A DNA stretch of 64,000 nt from Saccharomonospora amisosensis (GTDB lineage Bacteria > Actinomycetota > Actinomycetes > Mycobacteriales > Pseudonocardiaceae): assembly GCF_011761185.1 (NCBI RefSeq), contig NZ_JAAOYM010000001.1, positions 4,740,315 to 4,804,314 of the forward strand. The letters are read 5' to 3'. Position numbers and translations under genes: made by a program. Of this stretch, positions 25,426 through 34,626 are shown one piece after another. Each line of letters starts with the position of its first letter. Within the stretch, counting starts at the first letter, position 1. Under the pieces are notes generated by a model. The model ran no database searches. It was not told the DNA's origin and saw only the letters and a program-made list of their open reading frames with translations.

Positions 25426-25547
25426 GGACTCAGCCGGACCACACAAGATCGGCCCCGTGACCTGTTTGCACTGGTCACGGGGCCGATTTGCCAGGTGTGG
25501 CGGGTGAGGGATTCGAACCCCCGAAGGCAGAGCCGTCTGATTTACAG
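25426..25547. repeat. Right attachment site (122-bp direct repeat)
   Basis: Identical to 10416-10537. This copy joins the 5' part of tRNA-Tyr at 25548-25579, so the element itself supplies the 3' end and the terminator of the working tRNA gene. Confidence 0.92.
25448..25487 (-). terminator. tRNA-Tyr terminator
   Basis: 15-base perfect arms with a 10-base loop, starting 10 bases after the 3' end of the tRNA on the minus strand, followed by CTTGTG. Carried within the element's right att repeat. Confidence 0.75.
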
Positions 25548-25579
25548 TCAGATCCCTTTGGCCGCTCGGGCAACCCGCC
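25498..25579 (-). tRNA. tRNA-Tyr (GTA anticodon)
   Basis: 82 bases. Acceptor arms GGCGGGT and ACCCGCC pair fully with discriminator A; the anticodon loop reads CTGTAAA (GTA) between GATCTGA- and TCAGA-type stem arms; a long variable arm and GGTTCGAATCC T-loop follow, as in class II bacterial tRNA-Tyr. CCA is not encoded. The 3' half lies within the AICE att repeat. Confidence 0.95.
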
Positions 25580-25697
25580 ATGGTCGGAGCTCCCCCGACC
25601 GAGATACAGACTACCCAATGCCCGTGTCAGCCGAGCAGCCGGGTTGCCAGTGGCTAGGGTGGAGCCATCCCAACGAGCCGACTACGAGGTGTGTGAC

Positions 25698-26189
25698 GTG
25701 GCCGATCCGTCTTTCGACGTGGTGAGCAAGGTCGATCGCCAGGAGGTGGACAACGCGCTCAACCAGGCGAGCAAGGAGCTGTCCACCAGGTTCGACTTCC
25801 GGGGCACCGGCGCCAAGATCGAGTGGGCAGGCGAGCAGGCCGTCACCGTGGAGGCCGAGACCGAGGAGCGTGCCAAGGCGGCGGTCGAGGTGTTCAAGGA
25901 GAAGCTGGTGAAGCGGGGCGTGTCGCTCAAGGCGTTCGAGGCCGGTGAGCCCGCTGTCTCCGGCAAGATCTACCGGGTAAACGGCAAGATCCTCGAAGGG
26001 ATCGAGTCCGACAAGGCCAAGCAGATCGCGAAGTTCATTCGCGACGAGGGCCCAAAGGGTGTACAGGCCCAGATACAGGGTGACCAGCTACGGGTGTCCG
26101 GTAAGAAGAAGGACCATCTGCAGGACGTCATCTCATTGCTGAAGAACAAGGACTTCGGCATCGCGTTGCAGTTCACCAACTACCGGTAG
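25698..26189 (+). CDS. YajQ-family nucleotide-binding protein
   Basis: 163 residues from a GTG ([24 protein letters not shown]). The whole sequence fits the YajQ/DUF520 family: STRFDFRGT near residue 30, [23 protein letters not shown], and [18 protein letters not shown] at the end. Family members have two ferredoxin-like domains; in Xanthomonas and relatives they bind c-di-GMP, elsewhere they bind RNA or nucleotides. In actinobacteria the role is not settled. It stands alone just outside tRNA-Tyr. Confidence 0.9.
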   Translation: MADPSFDVVSKVDRQEVDNALNQASKELSTRFDFRGTGAKIEWAGEQAVTVEAETEERAKAAVEVFKEKLVKRGVSLKAFEAGEPAVSGKIYRVNGKILEGIESDKAKQIAKFIRDEGPKGVQAQIQGDQLRVSGKKKDHLQDVISLLKNKDFGIALQFTNYR

Positions 26190-26296
26190 GGCGCGAACCG
26201 GCGCGGACGCTACCCGCCCTTGGGTGAGTAGGCCATCGCGCAGGAGACCGGGCCGATACCCTGGGCACTCGGCAGGCGACGAACCGGGAGCGAACG

Positions 26297-27178
26297 ATGA
26301 AAGGCATCGTGCTGGCTGGCGGGAACGGCACCCGTCTCCACCCGATCACTCAGGTGGTGTCCAAGCAGTTGCTCCCCGTGTACGACAAGCCGATGATCTA
26401 CTACCCGCTCTCGGTGCTGATGCTCGCCGGGATCAGGGAGATCCTGCTCATCTCCACACCGACCGACCTGCCGAACTTCCAGCGGTTACTCGGCGACGGT
26501 AGCCAGTGGGGGCTCGAACTCAGCTATGCCGAGCAGCCGAGCCCCAACGGGCTCGCCGAGGCCTTCGTCATCGGCGCCGACTTCATCGGCTCCGACGACG
26601 TGGCGCTGATCCTGGGTGACAACATCTTCTACGGCCGGGGCTTCTCCGCGTTGTTGCGGGAGGAGGTCGCCAACCTCGATGGTTGCGCGCTGTTCGGCTA
26701 CGCGGTGAAGGACCCACAGCGCTACGGCGTCGGTGAGGTCGACCAGAACGGCAAGCTGGTCTCGATCGAGGAGAAGCCAGCCAACCCCCGCTCCAACCAG
26801 GCCATCACCGGGCTGTACCTCTACGACAGCGAGGTGGTGGACATCGCGCGCAACCTGACGCCGTCGCGGCGTGGCGAACTGGAGATCACCGACGTCAACC
26901 TGGCTTACCTGCGGCAGGGCCGCGCGCGTTTGGTGCAGCTCAGCCGCGGCTTCGCATGGCTGGACACCGGTACCCACGACTCGCTGCTGGAAGCGAGCCA
27001 GTTCGTGCACGTGATGGAACACCGCACCGGCGTGCGCATCGCCTGCGTTGAAGAGGTCGCACTGCGGATGGGGTTCATCGGCCCGGACGAGTGTTTCCGA
27101 CTCGGAGCCAAGCTGGCCAAGAGCGGGTACGGCGACTACGTCATGCAAGTGGCACGGGCCGAGGGCGCTTCCGGCTGA
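26297..27178 (+). CDS. rmlA: Glucose-1-phosphate thymidylyltransferase
   Basis: 293 residues. Makes dTDP-glucose from glucose-1-phosphate and dTTP, the first step towards dTDP-rhamnose for the cell wall arabinogalactan linker or glycosylated products. GGNGTRLHP at residues 8-16 is the nucleotide-binding signature, PVYDKPMIYYPLSVLMLAGI follows, and EKPANPRSNQAITGLYLYD is the sugar-binding region. Full length for RmlA. No other rml genes are beside it; convergent with htpX. Confidence 0.93.
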   Translation: MKGIVLAGGNGTRLHPITQVVSKQLLPVYDKPMIYYPLSVLMLAGIREILLISTPTDLPNFQRLLGDGSQWGLELSYAEQPSPNGLAEAFVIGADFIGSDDVALILGDNIFYGRGFSALLREEVANLDGCALFGYAVKDPQRYGVGEVDQNGKLVSIEEKPANPRSNQAITGLYLYDSEVVDIARNLTPSRRGELEITDVNLAYLRQGRARLVQLSRGFAWLDTGTHDSLLEASQFVHVMEHRTGVRIACVEEVALRMGFIGPDECFRLGAKLAKSGYGDYVMQVARAEGASG

Positions 27179-27185
27179 GCGGGCG

Positions 27186-28049
27186 TCAGAACGGCCTGCG
27201 AGCCATCTCTTCGAGCCGCCGCACCCTCTCCTCGACGGGTGGGTGCGTGGAGAACAGCTGCGAAAGCCGCTCGCCCTGCCGGAACGGGTTGGCGATCATC
27301 AGGTGTGACTGCGAGACCAGCTGGGGTTCGGGCGCCAGCGGCAGCGCCCGCGTGCCACGCTCCAGCTTCCGCAGCGCCGAGGCCAGCGCCAACGGGTCGC
27401 CGGTGAGTTCAGCGCCGGACGCATCGGCCTGGTACTCGCGCGAGCGGCTCACGCTCATCCGCACGATCGCGGCCGCTATCGGCCCCAGCAGCACCAGCAG
27501 TAGCGCGACCAGCGGATTGTCGCCGTCACGGTTGCCACCACCGAACAGCCCGGCGAACATCGCGAGGTTGGCCAGCACGCTGACAACCCCTGCCAACGCT
27601 CCCGCGACGCTGGAGATCAGGATGTCGCGGTTGTAGACGTGTGACAGTTCGTGTCCCAGCACGGCTCGCAGCTCGCGCTCGTCGAGGATCTCCAGGATGC
27701 CGGTAGTGCAGCAGACGGCGGCGTTGCGCGGATTGCGCCCGGTGGCGAAGGCATTGGGTGCCTGCGTGGGGCTGATGTAGAGCCGCGGCATGGGTTGGCG
27801 AGCCGTGGTAGCGAGCTCACGCACGATCCGATACATCGCGGGCTGCTGGGCCTGTGACACCGGCCGTGCCCGCATCGCCCGCAGCGCGATCTTGTCGGAG
27901 TTGAAGTAGGCGTAGCCGTTCATGGCGAGGGCGACGACAAGCCCGATGACCAGCGCACCTCGGCCGAACAGCGCGCTGATCCCGACGATCATCGCACTCA
28001 ACAGGCCGAGCAGCATCGCCGTCTTCAGCCCGTTCCGGTGCCTGTGCAC
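27186..28049 (-). CDS. htpX: Membrane zinc metalloprotease HtpX (M48B)
   Basis: 287 residues, GTG start with AGGAGGT upstream. Two N-terminal helices ([37 protein letters not shown]), the zinc motif HELSH near residue 132 after LRAVLG, two further helices, and the ESRE-like [17 protein letters not shown] segment with the third ligand. Degrades damaged membrane proteins at the inner membrane. In Mycobacterium tuberculosis the orthologue lies beside grcC1 and menJ; both kinds of gene occur in this window, so the neighbourhood is partly conserved. Confidence 0.93.
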   Translation of the reverse strand: MHRHRNGLKTAMLLGLLSAMIVGISALFGRGALVIGLVVALAMNGYAYFNSDKIALRAMRARPVSQAQQPAMYRIVRELATTARQPMPRLYISPTQAPNAFATGRNPRNAAVCCTTGILEILDERELRAVLGHELSHVYNRDILISSVAGALAGVVSVLANLAMFAGLFGGGNRDGDNPLVALLLVLLGPIAAAIVRMSVSRSREYQADASGAELTGDPLALASALRKLERGTRALPLAPEPQLVSQSHLMIANPFRQGERLSQLFSTHPPVEERVRRLEEMARRPF

Positions 28050-28440
28050 GTGCTCATACCTCCTTCGTATGGCTCGCCGTCGGTGTGTCCGCCCCTCTAG
28101 TCATCGAACGTGGTCGATGCTCGCGAAGTTCCTGGTAGACGCCACGGTATAGCCAAAGCGGCGTAACCGACTCGGCAGTAGGCATATTTTCGACGCCATC
28201 ACTTGGAGTAACCGCCGCAAGGCGACCGGGAACGCAAGCCCCCCCCTCGGCCACTCAATCGGCGACCGGGACCTTTCAGTTGGGGATTTTCGAACGCCGC
28301 GAACCCCGGCGCGTTTCGTCGCCTTCGCCAAAACGGTCGGAAAGCGCATCACCGAGTGAAACTCCGTACCGCCCAGCGATGGCATCGGGCTGGTCATTCA
28401 CGGGCCCGCACCCTTGGCATCAGGGGATTTTCGGACATCG
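28050..28440. other. Intergenic region upstream of htpX
   Basis: No convincing gene. The AGGAGGT binding site of htpX lies at its left edge and its promoter should be here. A 14-base motif GGGGATTTTCGAAC near 28283 recurs as GGGGATTTTCGGAC near 28423, about 140 bases apart; meaning unknown. Confidence 0.35.
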
Positions 28441-28930
28441 TCACACGCTGCGATTCGTCCATTGTCGACACCTTGGCAGCGCTGACGGCCGGTGATCCCA
28501 CCTCGGCACGCCAAGAACGGCTCCGACGTCACGGCGGCCGCACAGATCGGCACGAGGGGACGTCCCGTCGCCGCGTGACGCCTCGAAGCAGAACTTCCGC
28601 CCTGCGTTGGCCGGTTGGTACAGCGAAGGAGTACCGGGGTCACCGTCCCACTCGGCGATCTCGTAGCCGAGTGTCAGGTGGTCCCGAAACGCCGTGGGCA
28701 CGAGCTCGGCCAGCTCCCCGATGGTCCTGGTGCGCGCCGTCCACCCTCGGCGCGATCAGGAGGTCGGGGATCGGTTCTGGCGCGCGACTGTTCCACCGCG
28801 CCCTTGGCGTCCTCCCAGTAGGCATGGGTAGCTTGTGGACGGTCAGTTCCAGCTCTGCGCCTTCGCAGAACGCTGCGAGCGCCGCTCGCTCCTCGTCCTC
28901 CCGCCGCGTTCCGCCTCCGGATTCGCGGGA
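28441..28930 (-). pseudogene. Decayed coding region with frameshifts
   Basis: Read on the minus strand, protein-like segments follow one another in different frames: AALAAFCEGAELELTVHKLP, then YWEDAKGAVEQSRARTDP, then PDLLIAPRVDG, then RTIGELAELVPTAFRDHLTL-GYEIAEWDGDPG and YQPANAGRKFCFEASR. No frame runs through. Order and spacing suggest one former gene of about 150-170 codons broken by several indels. The family is not recognised. Sequencing error is a less likely explanation since several shifts are needed. Confidence 0.35.
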
Positions 28931-29065
28931 AAGGAGCCGGTTGTCACAGAAATCGGGGCGCGGTTAGGAATCGAGACAAATCATGCGACCGCCATTTTCC
29001 GAATGCCCAGAATTGTCGTGGGGACCTTTCCGCCATGGCGCCGCGGTAGCCGGGTTGGACGTGCC

Positions 29066-29890
29066 CTACTTGCGGATCTCCAGCGTGCAGCACTTCGGTC
29101 CACCACCCGCCTTGCGCAACTCGGAGACGTCCACCGGCACCGGCTCGTAGCCGAGATCGGCGAGTTGATCGGCGAGCCGCTTCGCCTCGGCGGGCAGCAC
29201 CACGTGGCCGCCGTCGGAGACCCCGTTGAGGCCAAGGCATGCCGCGTCAAGAGCATCCGCGCGCACCGCGTGCGGGAACATCCGCTCGAGCACCCTTCTC
29301 GACCCGGGGGAGAACGCCTCGGGATAGTAGGCGAGTTCGGCAGGGGCGCTATCTCCTGCCTCGCTGAGCACGAACAACGCCGTGTCGAGGTGGTAGTAGT
29401 GCGGGTCCGTCAACCGCAGCGAAACCACCGGAACCCCCAGCACTTCCTGTGCCTCCGCGTGCGCCTCGGGGTCGGTGCGAAAGCCGGTGCCCGCGAGCAG
29501 TTCCCTGCCTGTCCACACGAAGTCGCCTTCGGCCTCGTTGATGCGCGTCGGCATCGTGATGTCGCGGTAGCCGTGATCGACAAACCAGCGGCGGAAGTGC
29601 TCGGCCTCGGCGGCACGCTGCGCCGCCCTGAACCTGGCACCGAGCACCCGGCCGTCGATCACCGTGCCGGAGTTGGCGGCGAACACCATGTCCGGTAGCC
29701 CCGGTTGGGGCTCGACCTCGTCCACCGTGTGGCCGAGCCGCCGGTAGACATCCCGCAGCGCCGTCCACTGCGCCATCGCCAGCTCCGGGTCGACCGGCAC
29801 GCTCGGGTCCATCCACGGGTTGATGGTGTAGTCCACCGCGAAGTACCGGGGTGGACACATGAGGTAGCGCCGGGGCGTTGGTAAGCGCAT
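29066..29890 (-). CDS. Dimethylargininase/amidinotransferase-family hydrolase (DDAH-like)
   Basis: 274 residues from the ATG at 29890 (MRLPTPRRYLMCPPRYF); upstream in-frame codons are not family-like. The pentein fold signatures are present: MVFAANSGTVIDGRV, EGDFVWTGRELLAG, the catalytic His in DPHYYHLDTALFVL and the nucleophile Cys near the end in GGGPKCCTLEIRK. Family members hydrolyse N-methylated arginines to citrulline or act on related guanidines. It is divergent from an Lrp-type regulator, as in actinobacterial arginine/ornithine catabolic loci, which likely controls it. No ornithine aminotransferase is adjacent. Confidence 0.85.
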   Translation of the reverse strand: MRLPTPRRYLMCPPRYFAVDYTINPWMDPSVPVDPELAMAQWTALRDVYRRLGHTVDEVEPQPGLPDMVFAANSGTVIDGRVLGARFRAAQRAAEAEHFRRWFVDHGYRDITMPTRINEAEGDFVWTGRELLAGTGFRTDPEAHAEAQEVLGVPVVSLRLTDPHYYHLDTALFVLSEAGDSAPAELAYYPEAFSPGSRRVLERMFPHAVRADALDAACLGLNGVSDGGHVVLPAEAKRLADQLADLGYEPVPVDVSELRKAGGGPKCCTLEIRK

Positions 29891-29963
29891 GCTTCGAATG
29901 TATGACCCCTTGATCACGCAATCAATCGCGAGCAGTTGCTTATCAGTATGCTTAACATTGCGT

Positions 29964-30419
29964 GTGAACACCTTGGACCAGCGAATCGTTTCATGCCTCG
30001 TGGCGAACGCCAGGTCGAGCTATGCCGACATCGGCAAGGTGGTGGGACTGTCCGCTCCCGCCGTCAAGAGAAGGGTCGATCGCCTGCTCGACACGGGTGT
30101 CCTGCGCGGCTTCACGGCGGTGGTCGACCCGGAGGCACTCGGCTGGGGTACTGAGGCTTTCGTCGAGGTCCACTGCCACGGCAACGTCGCTCCCGCACGC
30201 ATCAGGGCACACCTGGAGCCGTTGCCTGAGGTGGTGGCCGCCTACACGGTGTCGGGCGCCGCGGATGCGATCGTGCACCTGAGAGCCGCCGACATCCATC
30301 ATCTGGAGGACGCCCTCGAACGGCTTCGCGGCCTGGAGATCATCGACAGAACCGTGTCCACGGTTGTGCTGTCCACGCTGCTGGAACGCTCCCCCGAACC
30401 GGGCGCCGGTTCCCAGTAA
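29964..30419 (+). CDS. Lrp/AsnC-family transcriptional regulator
   Basis: 151 residues from a GTG (VNTLDQRIVSCLVANARSSYADIGKVVGLS). The helix-turn-helix at residues 15-55 (SYADIGKVVGLSAPAVKRRVDRLLDTGVLRGFTAVVD) is followed by the RAM ligand-binding domain (EAFVEVHCHG, VVAAYTVSGAADAIVHLRAADI). It is 73 bases from the divergent DDAH-like gene, so it probably senses arginine or a related amino acid and controls that gene and itself from the shared AT-rich spacer. Confidence 0.9.
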   Translation: MNTLDQRIVSCLVANARSSYADIGKVVGLSAPAVKRRVDRLLDTGVLRGFTAVVDPEALGWGTEAFVEVHCHGNVAPARIRAHLEPLPEVVAAYTVSGAADAIVHLRAADIHHLEDALERLRGLEIIDRTVSTVVLSTLLERSPEPGAGSQ

Positions 30420-30554
30420 TTGGGACAGGGTATGGTGTTACCGTCGGTCACAGGTAAGCCGGATCACACCGCCGCACGATGGTCAAAAACAACAAGTAAT
30501 GTCGAGGTATGAGCGCTCCACGCGCTTAGTCGTGAGAGAGGGATTCCCTGACCC

Positions 30555-32462
30555 ATGAGCACGAGTGCCAGCGACAGCGATACCGAAGCGCTGTCCGCGA
30601 CACGACCGACCGAGGTCAACAGGCTCGACCGGGTGGTGATCCGCTTCGCGGGGGACTCCGGCGATGGTATGCAGCTGACCGGCGACCGGTTCACCTCGGA
30701 GGCGGCGGCGTTCGGCAATGATCTGGCGACCTTGCCGAACTTCCCGGCGGAGATCCGTGCTCCGCAGGGGACGATCCCCGGGGTGTCGAGTTTCCAGGTG
30801 CACTTCGCCGACTACGACATCCTGACGCCTGGAGACCGGCCAGACGTGCTTGTCGCGATGAACCCGGCGGCGCTGAAGGCCAACATCGGTGATCTCCCAC
30901 GGGGTGGGACGGTGATCGTCAACACCGATGAGTTCAACAAGCGCAACCTGACCAAGGTCGGGTACTCCGCAGACCCGCTCGAGGACGACTCGCTGGCGGG
31001 ATTCGAGGTGCACCGCGTCGCCATGTCGACGCTGACCCAGGGGGCACTCTCGGAGACCGGGCTCGGTAAGAAGGACGCCGAGCGCTGCAAGAACATGTTC
31101 GCGCTTGGGTTGCTTTCGTGGATGTACCACCGGCCGACCGAAGGCACCGAGGCATTCCTGCGCGAGAAGTTCGCCACCAAGCCGCAGATCGCCGAAGCCA
31201 ACATCCTGGCGTTTCGGGCCGGCTGGAACTACGGCGAGACCACGGAGTCGTTCGCCACGACGTTCGAGGTGGCGCCCGCGGCACTGCCGACGGGCACGTA
31301 CCGGCAGATCACCGGCAACACCGCGCTGGCGTACGGGATCGTGGCGGCGGGACAGCGCTGCGGACTGCCGATCCTGCTGGGCACCTACCCGATCACCCCG
31401 GCCAGCGACGTGCTGCACGAACTGTCCAAGCACAAGAACTTCGGCATCACCACGTTCCAGGCCGAGGACGAGATCGCCGGAATCGGCGCGGCGCTCGGCG
31501 CGTCCTACGGGGGCGCGCTCGGGGTGACGTCCACCTCCGGCCCCGGGATCGCGCTCAAGAGTGAGACCATCGGGCTGGCGGTGATGACCGAACTGCCGCT
31601 GCTGGTGATCGACGTGCAGCGCGGCGGACCATCCACAGGCCTGCCGACCAAGACCGAACAGGCCGACCTGTTGCAGGCCATGTTCGGCCGCAACAGCGAG
31701 TCCCCGGTGCCGGTGATCGCGCCATGCACCCCCGCGGACTGTTTCGATGCCGCGCTGGAGGCCGCCCGGATCGCGCTGGTCTACCGCACCCCCGTGCTGT
31801 TGCTCTCCGACGGAGCGATCGCCAACGGATCGGAACCGTGGCTGATCCCCGACGTGGCGGACTTGCCGGATCTGCGGGTCGCGTTCGCGACCGAACCGAA
31901 CGCCCCCGACGGCTCCGGGGAGTTCTGGCCCTACGTGCGTGACCCCGAGACCCTGGCCCGGCAGTGGGCGATCCCGGGTACGCCGGGGCTGCAACACCGG
32001 ATCGGCGGGCTGGAGAAGCAGGACGGCAAGGGCAGCATCTCTTACGACCCGGACAACCACGACCACATGGTGCGGCTGCGCCAGGCCAAGGTCGACGGCA
32101 TCACCGTGCCCGACGTGACGGTCGACGACCCCAGCGGCGGTCAGGCGAAAGTGCTCGCGTTGGGTTGGGGCTCCACCTACGGCCCCATCGGAGCCGCCTG
32201 TCGCCGGGTCCGTAAGCAGGGACTGCCGATCGCGCAGGCCCACCTGCGTCACCTCAACCCCTTCCCCGCCAACCTTGGCGAGGTGCTTGGCCGCTACGAG
32301 CACGTGGTGGTGCCGGAAATGAACATGGGGCAGCTCGCGCTGCTGCTGCGTGCGAAGTACCTGACCGACATCCGTTCCTACACCAAGGTCGCCGGGCTGC
32401 CGTTCAAGGCCGAGGAACTCGAATGCGTCTTCACCGACATCATCAAGGAGGCCACACAGTGA
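30555..32462 (+). CDS. korA: 2-oxoacid:ferredoxin oxidoreductase subunit alpha (KorA)
   Basis: 635 residues. Fused gamma/alpha subunit of 2-oxoglutarate:ferredoxin oxidoreductase: the N-terminal gamma part starts VVIRFAGDSGDGMQLTGDRF, the pyrimidine-binding alpha part includes GNTALAYGIVAAGQRCGLPI and TYPITPASDVLHEL. With KorB it decarboxylates 2-oxoglutarate to succinyl-CoA and reduces ferredoxin, an alternative to the KGD dehydrogenase in the actinobacterial TCA cycle. Its stop overlaps the korB GTG start. Confidence 0.93.
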   Translation: MSTSASDSDTEALSATRPTEVNRLDRVVIRFAGDSGDGMQLTGDRFTSEAAAFGNDLATLPNFPAEIRAPQGTIPGVSSFQVHFADYDILTPGDRPDVLVAMNPAALKANIGDLPRGGTVIVNTDEFNKRNLTKVGYSADPLEDDSLAGFEVHRVAMSTLTQGALSETGLGKKDAERCKNMFALGLLSWMYHRPTEGTEAFLREKFATKPQIAEANILAFRAGWNYGETTESFATTFEVAPAALPTGTYRQITGNTALAYGIVAAGQRCGLPILLGTYPITPASDVLHELSKHKNFGITTFQAEDEIAGIGAALGASYGGALGVTSTSGPGIALKSETIGLAVMTELPLLVIDVQRGGPSTGLPTKTEQADLLQAMFGRNSESPVPVIAPCTPADCFDAALEAARIALVYRTPVLLLSDGAIANGSEPWLIPDVADLPDLRVAFATEPNAPDGSGEFWPYVRDPETLARQWAIPGTPGLQHRIGGLEKQDGKGSISYDPDNHDHMVRLRQAKVDGITVPDVTVDDPSGGQAKVLALGWGSTYGPIGAACRRVRKQGLPIAQAHLRHLNPFPANLGEVLGRYEHVVVPEMNMGQLALLLRAKYLTDIRSYTKVAGLPFKAEELECVFTDIIKEATQ

Positions 32463-33523
32463 CGGCCACCGATCTGGGGCTGCCCACAGCAGGCGGGCTG
32501 GACCTCGTCCCCGGTACCGACGAGCCACAGAAGGCCAAGGACTACAAGTCCGACCAGGAAGTGCGCTGGTGCCCCGGTTGCGGCGACTACGTCGTGCTCA
32601 ACACCATCCAGTCCTTCCTGCCCACCCTGGGTCTCAAGCGCGAGAACATCGTGTTCATCTCCGGAATCGGCTGCAGTTCCCGGTTCCCCTACTACATGAA
32701 CACCTACGGGATGCACTCCATCCACGGCCGCGCCCCCGCCATCGCTACCGGCCTCGCCACCACGCGCCCCGACCTGTCGGTGTGGGTCGTCACCGGCGAC
32801 GGCGACGCCCTCTCCATCGGCGGCAACCACCTCATCCACGCGCTGCGGCGCAACGTCAACCTCAAGATCCTGCTGTTCAACAACCGGATCTACGGTCTGA
32901 CCAAGGGCCAGTACTCCCCCACCAGCGACCCCGGCACGGTCACCAAGTCCACCCCGATGGGATCGCTGGACACGCCCTTCAACCCCGTCTCGCTCGCCCT
33001 GGGTGCGGAAGCCACCTTCGTCGGCCGCGCGCTGGACTCCGATCGCAAGGGACTCACCGAGGTCCTCACCGCGGCCGCCCAGCACCGCGGTTCAGCGCTG
33101 GTGGAGATCTACCAGAACTGCCCGATCTTCAACGACGGGGCCTTCGACGTCCTCAAGGACAACGACGAGGCATCCCGTCGCATCATCCCGCTGCGGTCGG
33201 GTGAACCCGTTCGGTTCGGGCCCGAGGGTGAGTACGGCGTCACCGCGACCGGCTGGGGAGGTCTGGAAGTCGGCAAGGTCTCCGAGATCGGGGAGGACAA
33301 CCTCGTCGTCCACGATCCGACCATCGCCGACACCGCCTACGCCTTCGCGCTCTCCCGCATCGGGGACCAGCACCTCAACCACACCCCGACGGGCATCTTC
33401 CGCCAGGTAACCAGGCCGACCTACGACGACCAGGTCCGGGCGCAACTCGAACAGGCCAAGCAGGCCAGGACACCCGACCTGCAGGCGCTGCTTCGCGGCA
33501 AGGACACCTGGACCGTCAGCTGA
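32459..33523 (+). CDS. korB: 2-oxoacid:ferredoxin oxidoreductase subunit beta (KorB)
   Basis: 354 residues from a GTG overlapping the korA stop (GTGA). WCPGCGDY near residue 38 carries iron-sulfur cysteines, GIGCSSRFPYYMNTYGMH and VWVVTGDGDALSIGGNHLIHALRRN form the thiamine diphosphate-binding site, and GLTKGQYSPTSDPG is typical of KorB. Forms the catalytic heterodimer with KorA. Confidence 0.94.
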   Translation: MTATDLGLPTAGGLDLVPGTDEPQKAKDYKSDQEVRWCPGCGDYVVLNTIQSFLPTLGLKRENIVFISGIGCSSRFPYYMNTYGMHSIHGRAPAIATGLATTRPDLSVWVVTGDGDALSIGGNHLIHALRRNVNLKILLFNNRIYGLTKGQYSPTSDPGTVTKSTPMGSLDTPFNPVSLALGAEATFVGRALDSDRKGLTEVLTAAAQHRGSALVEIYQNCPIFNDGAFDVLKDNDEASRRIIPLRSGEPVRFGPEGEYGVTATGWGGLEVGKVSEIGEDNLVVHDPTIADTAYAFALSRIGDQHLNHTPTGIFRQVTRPTYDDQVRAQLEQAKQARTPDLQALLRGKDTWTVS

Positions 33524-33527
33524 GAAG

Positions 33528-34610
33528 TCAGCCGAGCGGGCGGAACCCCACCCGCTCGGCATCGGCGGGCGTGCGAAACCAGACCTCCGCGACCATGCGG
33601 GAGAACTGCGGCGAATCCTCGGTGCAGTAGCGCAGTGCCGTCACGCTGGCCTTGACGGTGAAGTCGTCCGACGGCCTAGCACCACCGGGACGTGGCATCG
33701 CGGAACCGGGGCCGAACGGTCCCGGCGGTGATTCCCGCGGCTCCTGCGACTCCGGCGTCTCGCGTGCCGAGGGCGCCGCACCCTTCGGTGCCACGGTGGG
33801 CTCGAACAGCGAACCGCTGTGGCCGCTCGCCGCCTCGGTCTCCGGTTCCCGCCTCGTGACTGGACGAAGCGACGGCTGGATGGGCTTGGGCGGCTCGAAT
33901 CCGCCTCGAAGCGCCTGCCTTGGTTGCCGCTTCGGAAGTACCTGGGTCTGCTCGACGGGCGCCTCGTCGTTCGCGGGTGTGTCGCGGTCACCGAAGGCGT
34001 ACGCGGGAGGCTGCTCGGCCCCGTTCGCGGTGTCGGCGCCATCGCCGGTGTACTCGGGCTCGTCGTCGGCGGGTGAAGCAGGCTGGAACAGGCTCGCCAC
34101 CCGGCGGGGCGGCTCTTCCTGCTCGGCCGCGATGCGGCCCTCCTGTCGCGGCGGCTCCTCCTCGGGTGCCGATTCGGGCTCAAGGACCGAGCCCAGGCTC
34201 GCACCCGCGGCCGTGTCGAAGCCCGGTTCGGCAGGGGAAGGGTCCGCGGGCACCGCCGGTGGCTCCGGCGAGCGGTAAGCCCGCAGGCTGTCCTGCTCCG
34301 GCCAGCTGGGGGCCGCAGGGATGTGCTGTGTCACCTCGCCCTGCCCGGCCTGCGGCAACGGCTCGACGTACCTGGTGGACGGCATGGCAGCCACCGGGCC
34401 ACCCTCCGAGCGACCGCCGCCGGTCCTCGCCTCGTGGCCCCGGTCGGGCGGTGCGGGCCGCGCCGGAGGCGCCGACTGCACCTCCGTGAGCCTGCGTCGC
34501 AGCTCACGGACACTGCGTCGAGCGGGCCGAGCGAGAAAGAGCCAGGAGAGGAGCGCACCAAGCACGAACGCGGCGGCACTGTAGACCCATACCTGTCCGA
34601 AAATGGACAT
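33528..34610 (-). CDS. Membrane-anchored protein with C-terminal sunset domain
   Basis: 360 residues. One N-terminal helix (VWVYSAAAFVLGALLSWLFLA), a basic segment, a long Pro/Glu-rich disordered middle, and a conserved 45-residue end (DDFTVKASVTALRYCTEDSPQ then SRMVAEVWFRTPADAERVGF) that matches the sunset domain named for ArfC-like channel accessory proteins. Present in many Pseudonocardiaceae and mycobacteria; the function is unknown. Convergent with korB; the upstream gene is the polyprenyl synthase on the same strand, 16 bases away. Confidence 0.75.
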   Translation of the reverse strand: MSIFGQVWVYSAAAFVLGALLSWLFLARPARRSVRELRRRLTEVQSAPPARPAPPDRGHEARTGGGRSEGGPVAAMPSTRYVEPLPQAGQGEVTQHIPAAPSWPEQDSLRAYRSPEPPAVPADPSPAEPGFDTAAGASLGSVLEPESAPEEEPPRQEGRIAAEQEEPPRRVASLFQPASPADDEPEYTGDGADTANGAEQPPAYAFGDRDTPANDEAPVEQTQVLPKRQPRQALRGGFEPPKPIQPSLRPVTRREPETEAASGHSGSLFEPTVAPKGAAPSARETPESQEPRESPPGPFGPGSAMPRPGGARPSDDFTVKASVTALRYCTEDSPQFSRMVAEVWFRTPADAERVGFRPLG

Positions 34611-34626
34611 CCCGACGCTGTCCTCC

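Larger units (their letters stand above)
10416..25547. mobile_element. Actinomycete integrative and conjugative element (AICE) in tRNA-Tyr
   Basis: About 15.0 kb bounded by perfect 122-bp direct repeats that include the 3' half of tRNA-Tyr and its terminator. Content follows the AICE plan: integrase and excisionase beside the intact tRNA, a prim-pol and helicase-like replication pair, an FtsK/TraB double-strand DNA translocase for conjugation, an SpdB-like membrane protein, a GntR repressor of the KorSA type, a NUDIX hydrolase, and a cargo pair (methyltransferase plus XRE-TPR regulator). All key modules are intact, so the element may still be active. Confidence 0.92.

Noticed and set aside
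28356..28967. 203-codon plus-strand frame between htpX and the DDAH-like gene
   Set aside because: Arg/Ser/Pro-rich with no domain or good ribosome binding site; the minus strand reads more protein-like in pieces, so a decayed minus-strand gene is preferred.
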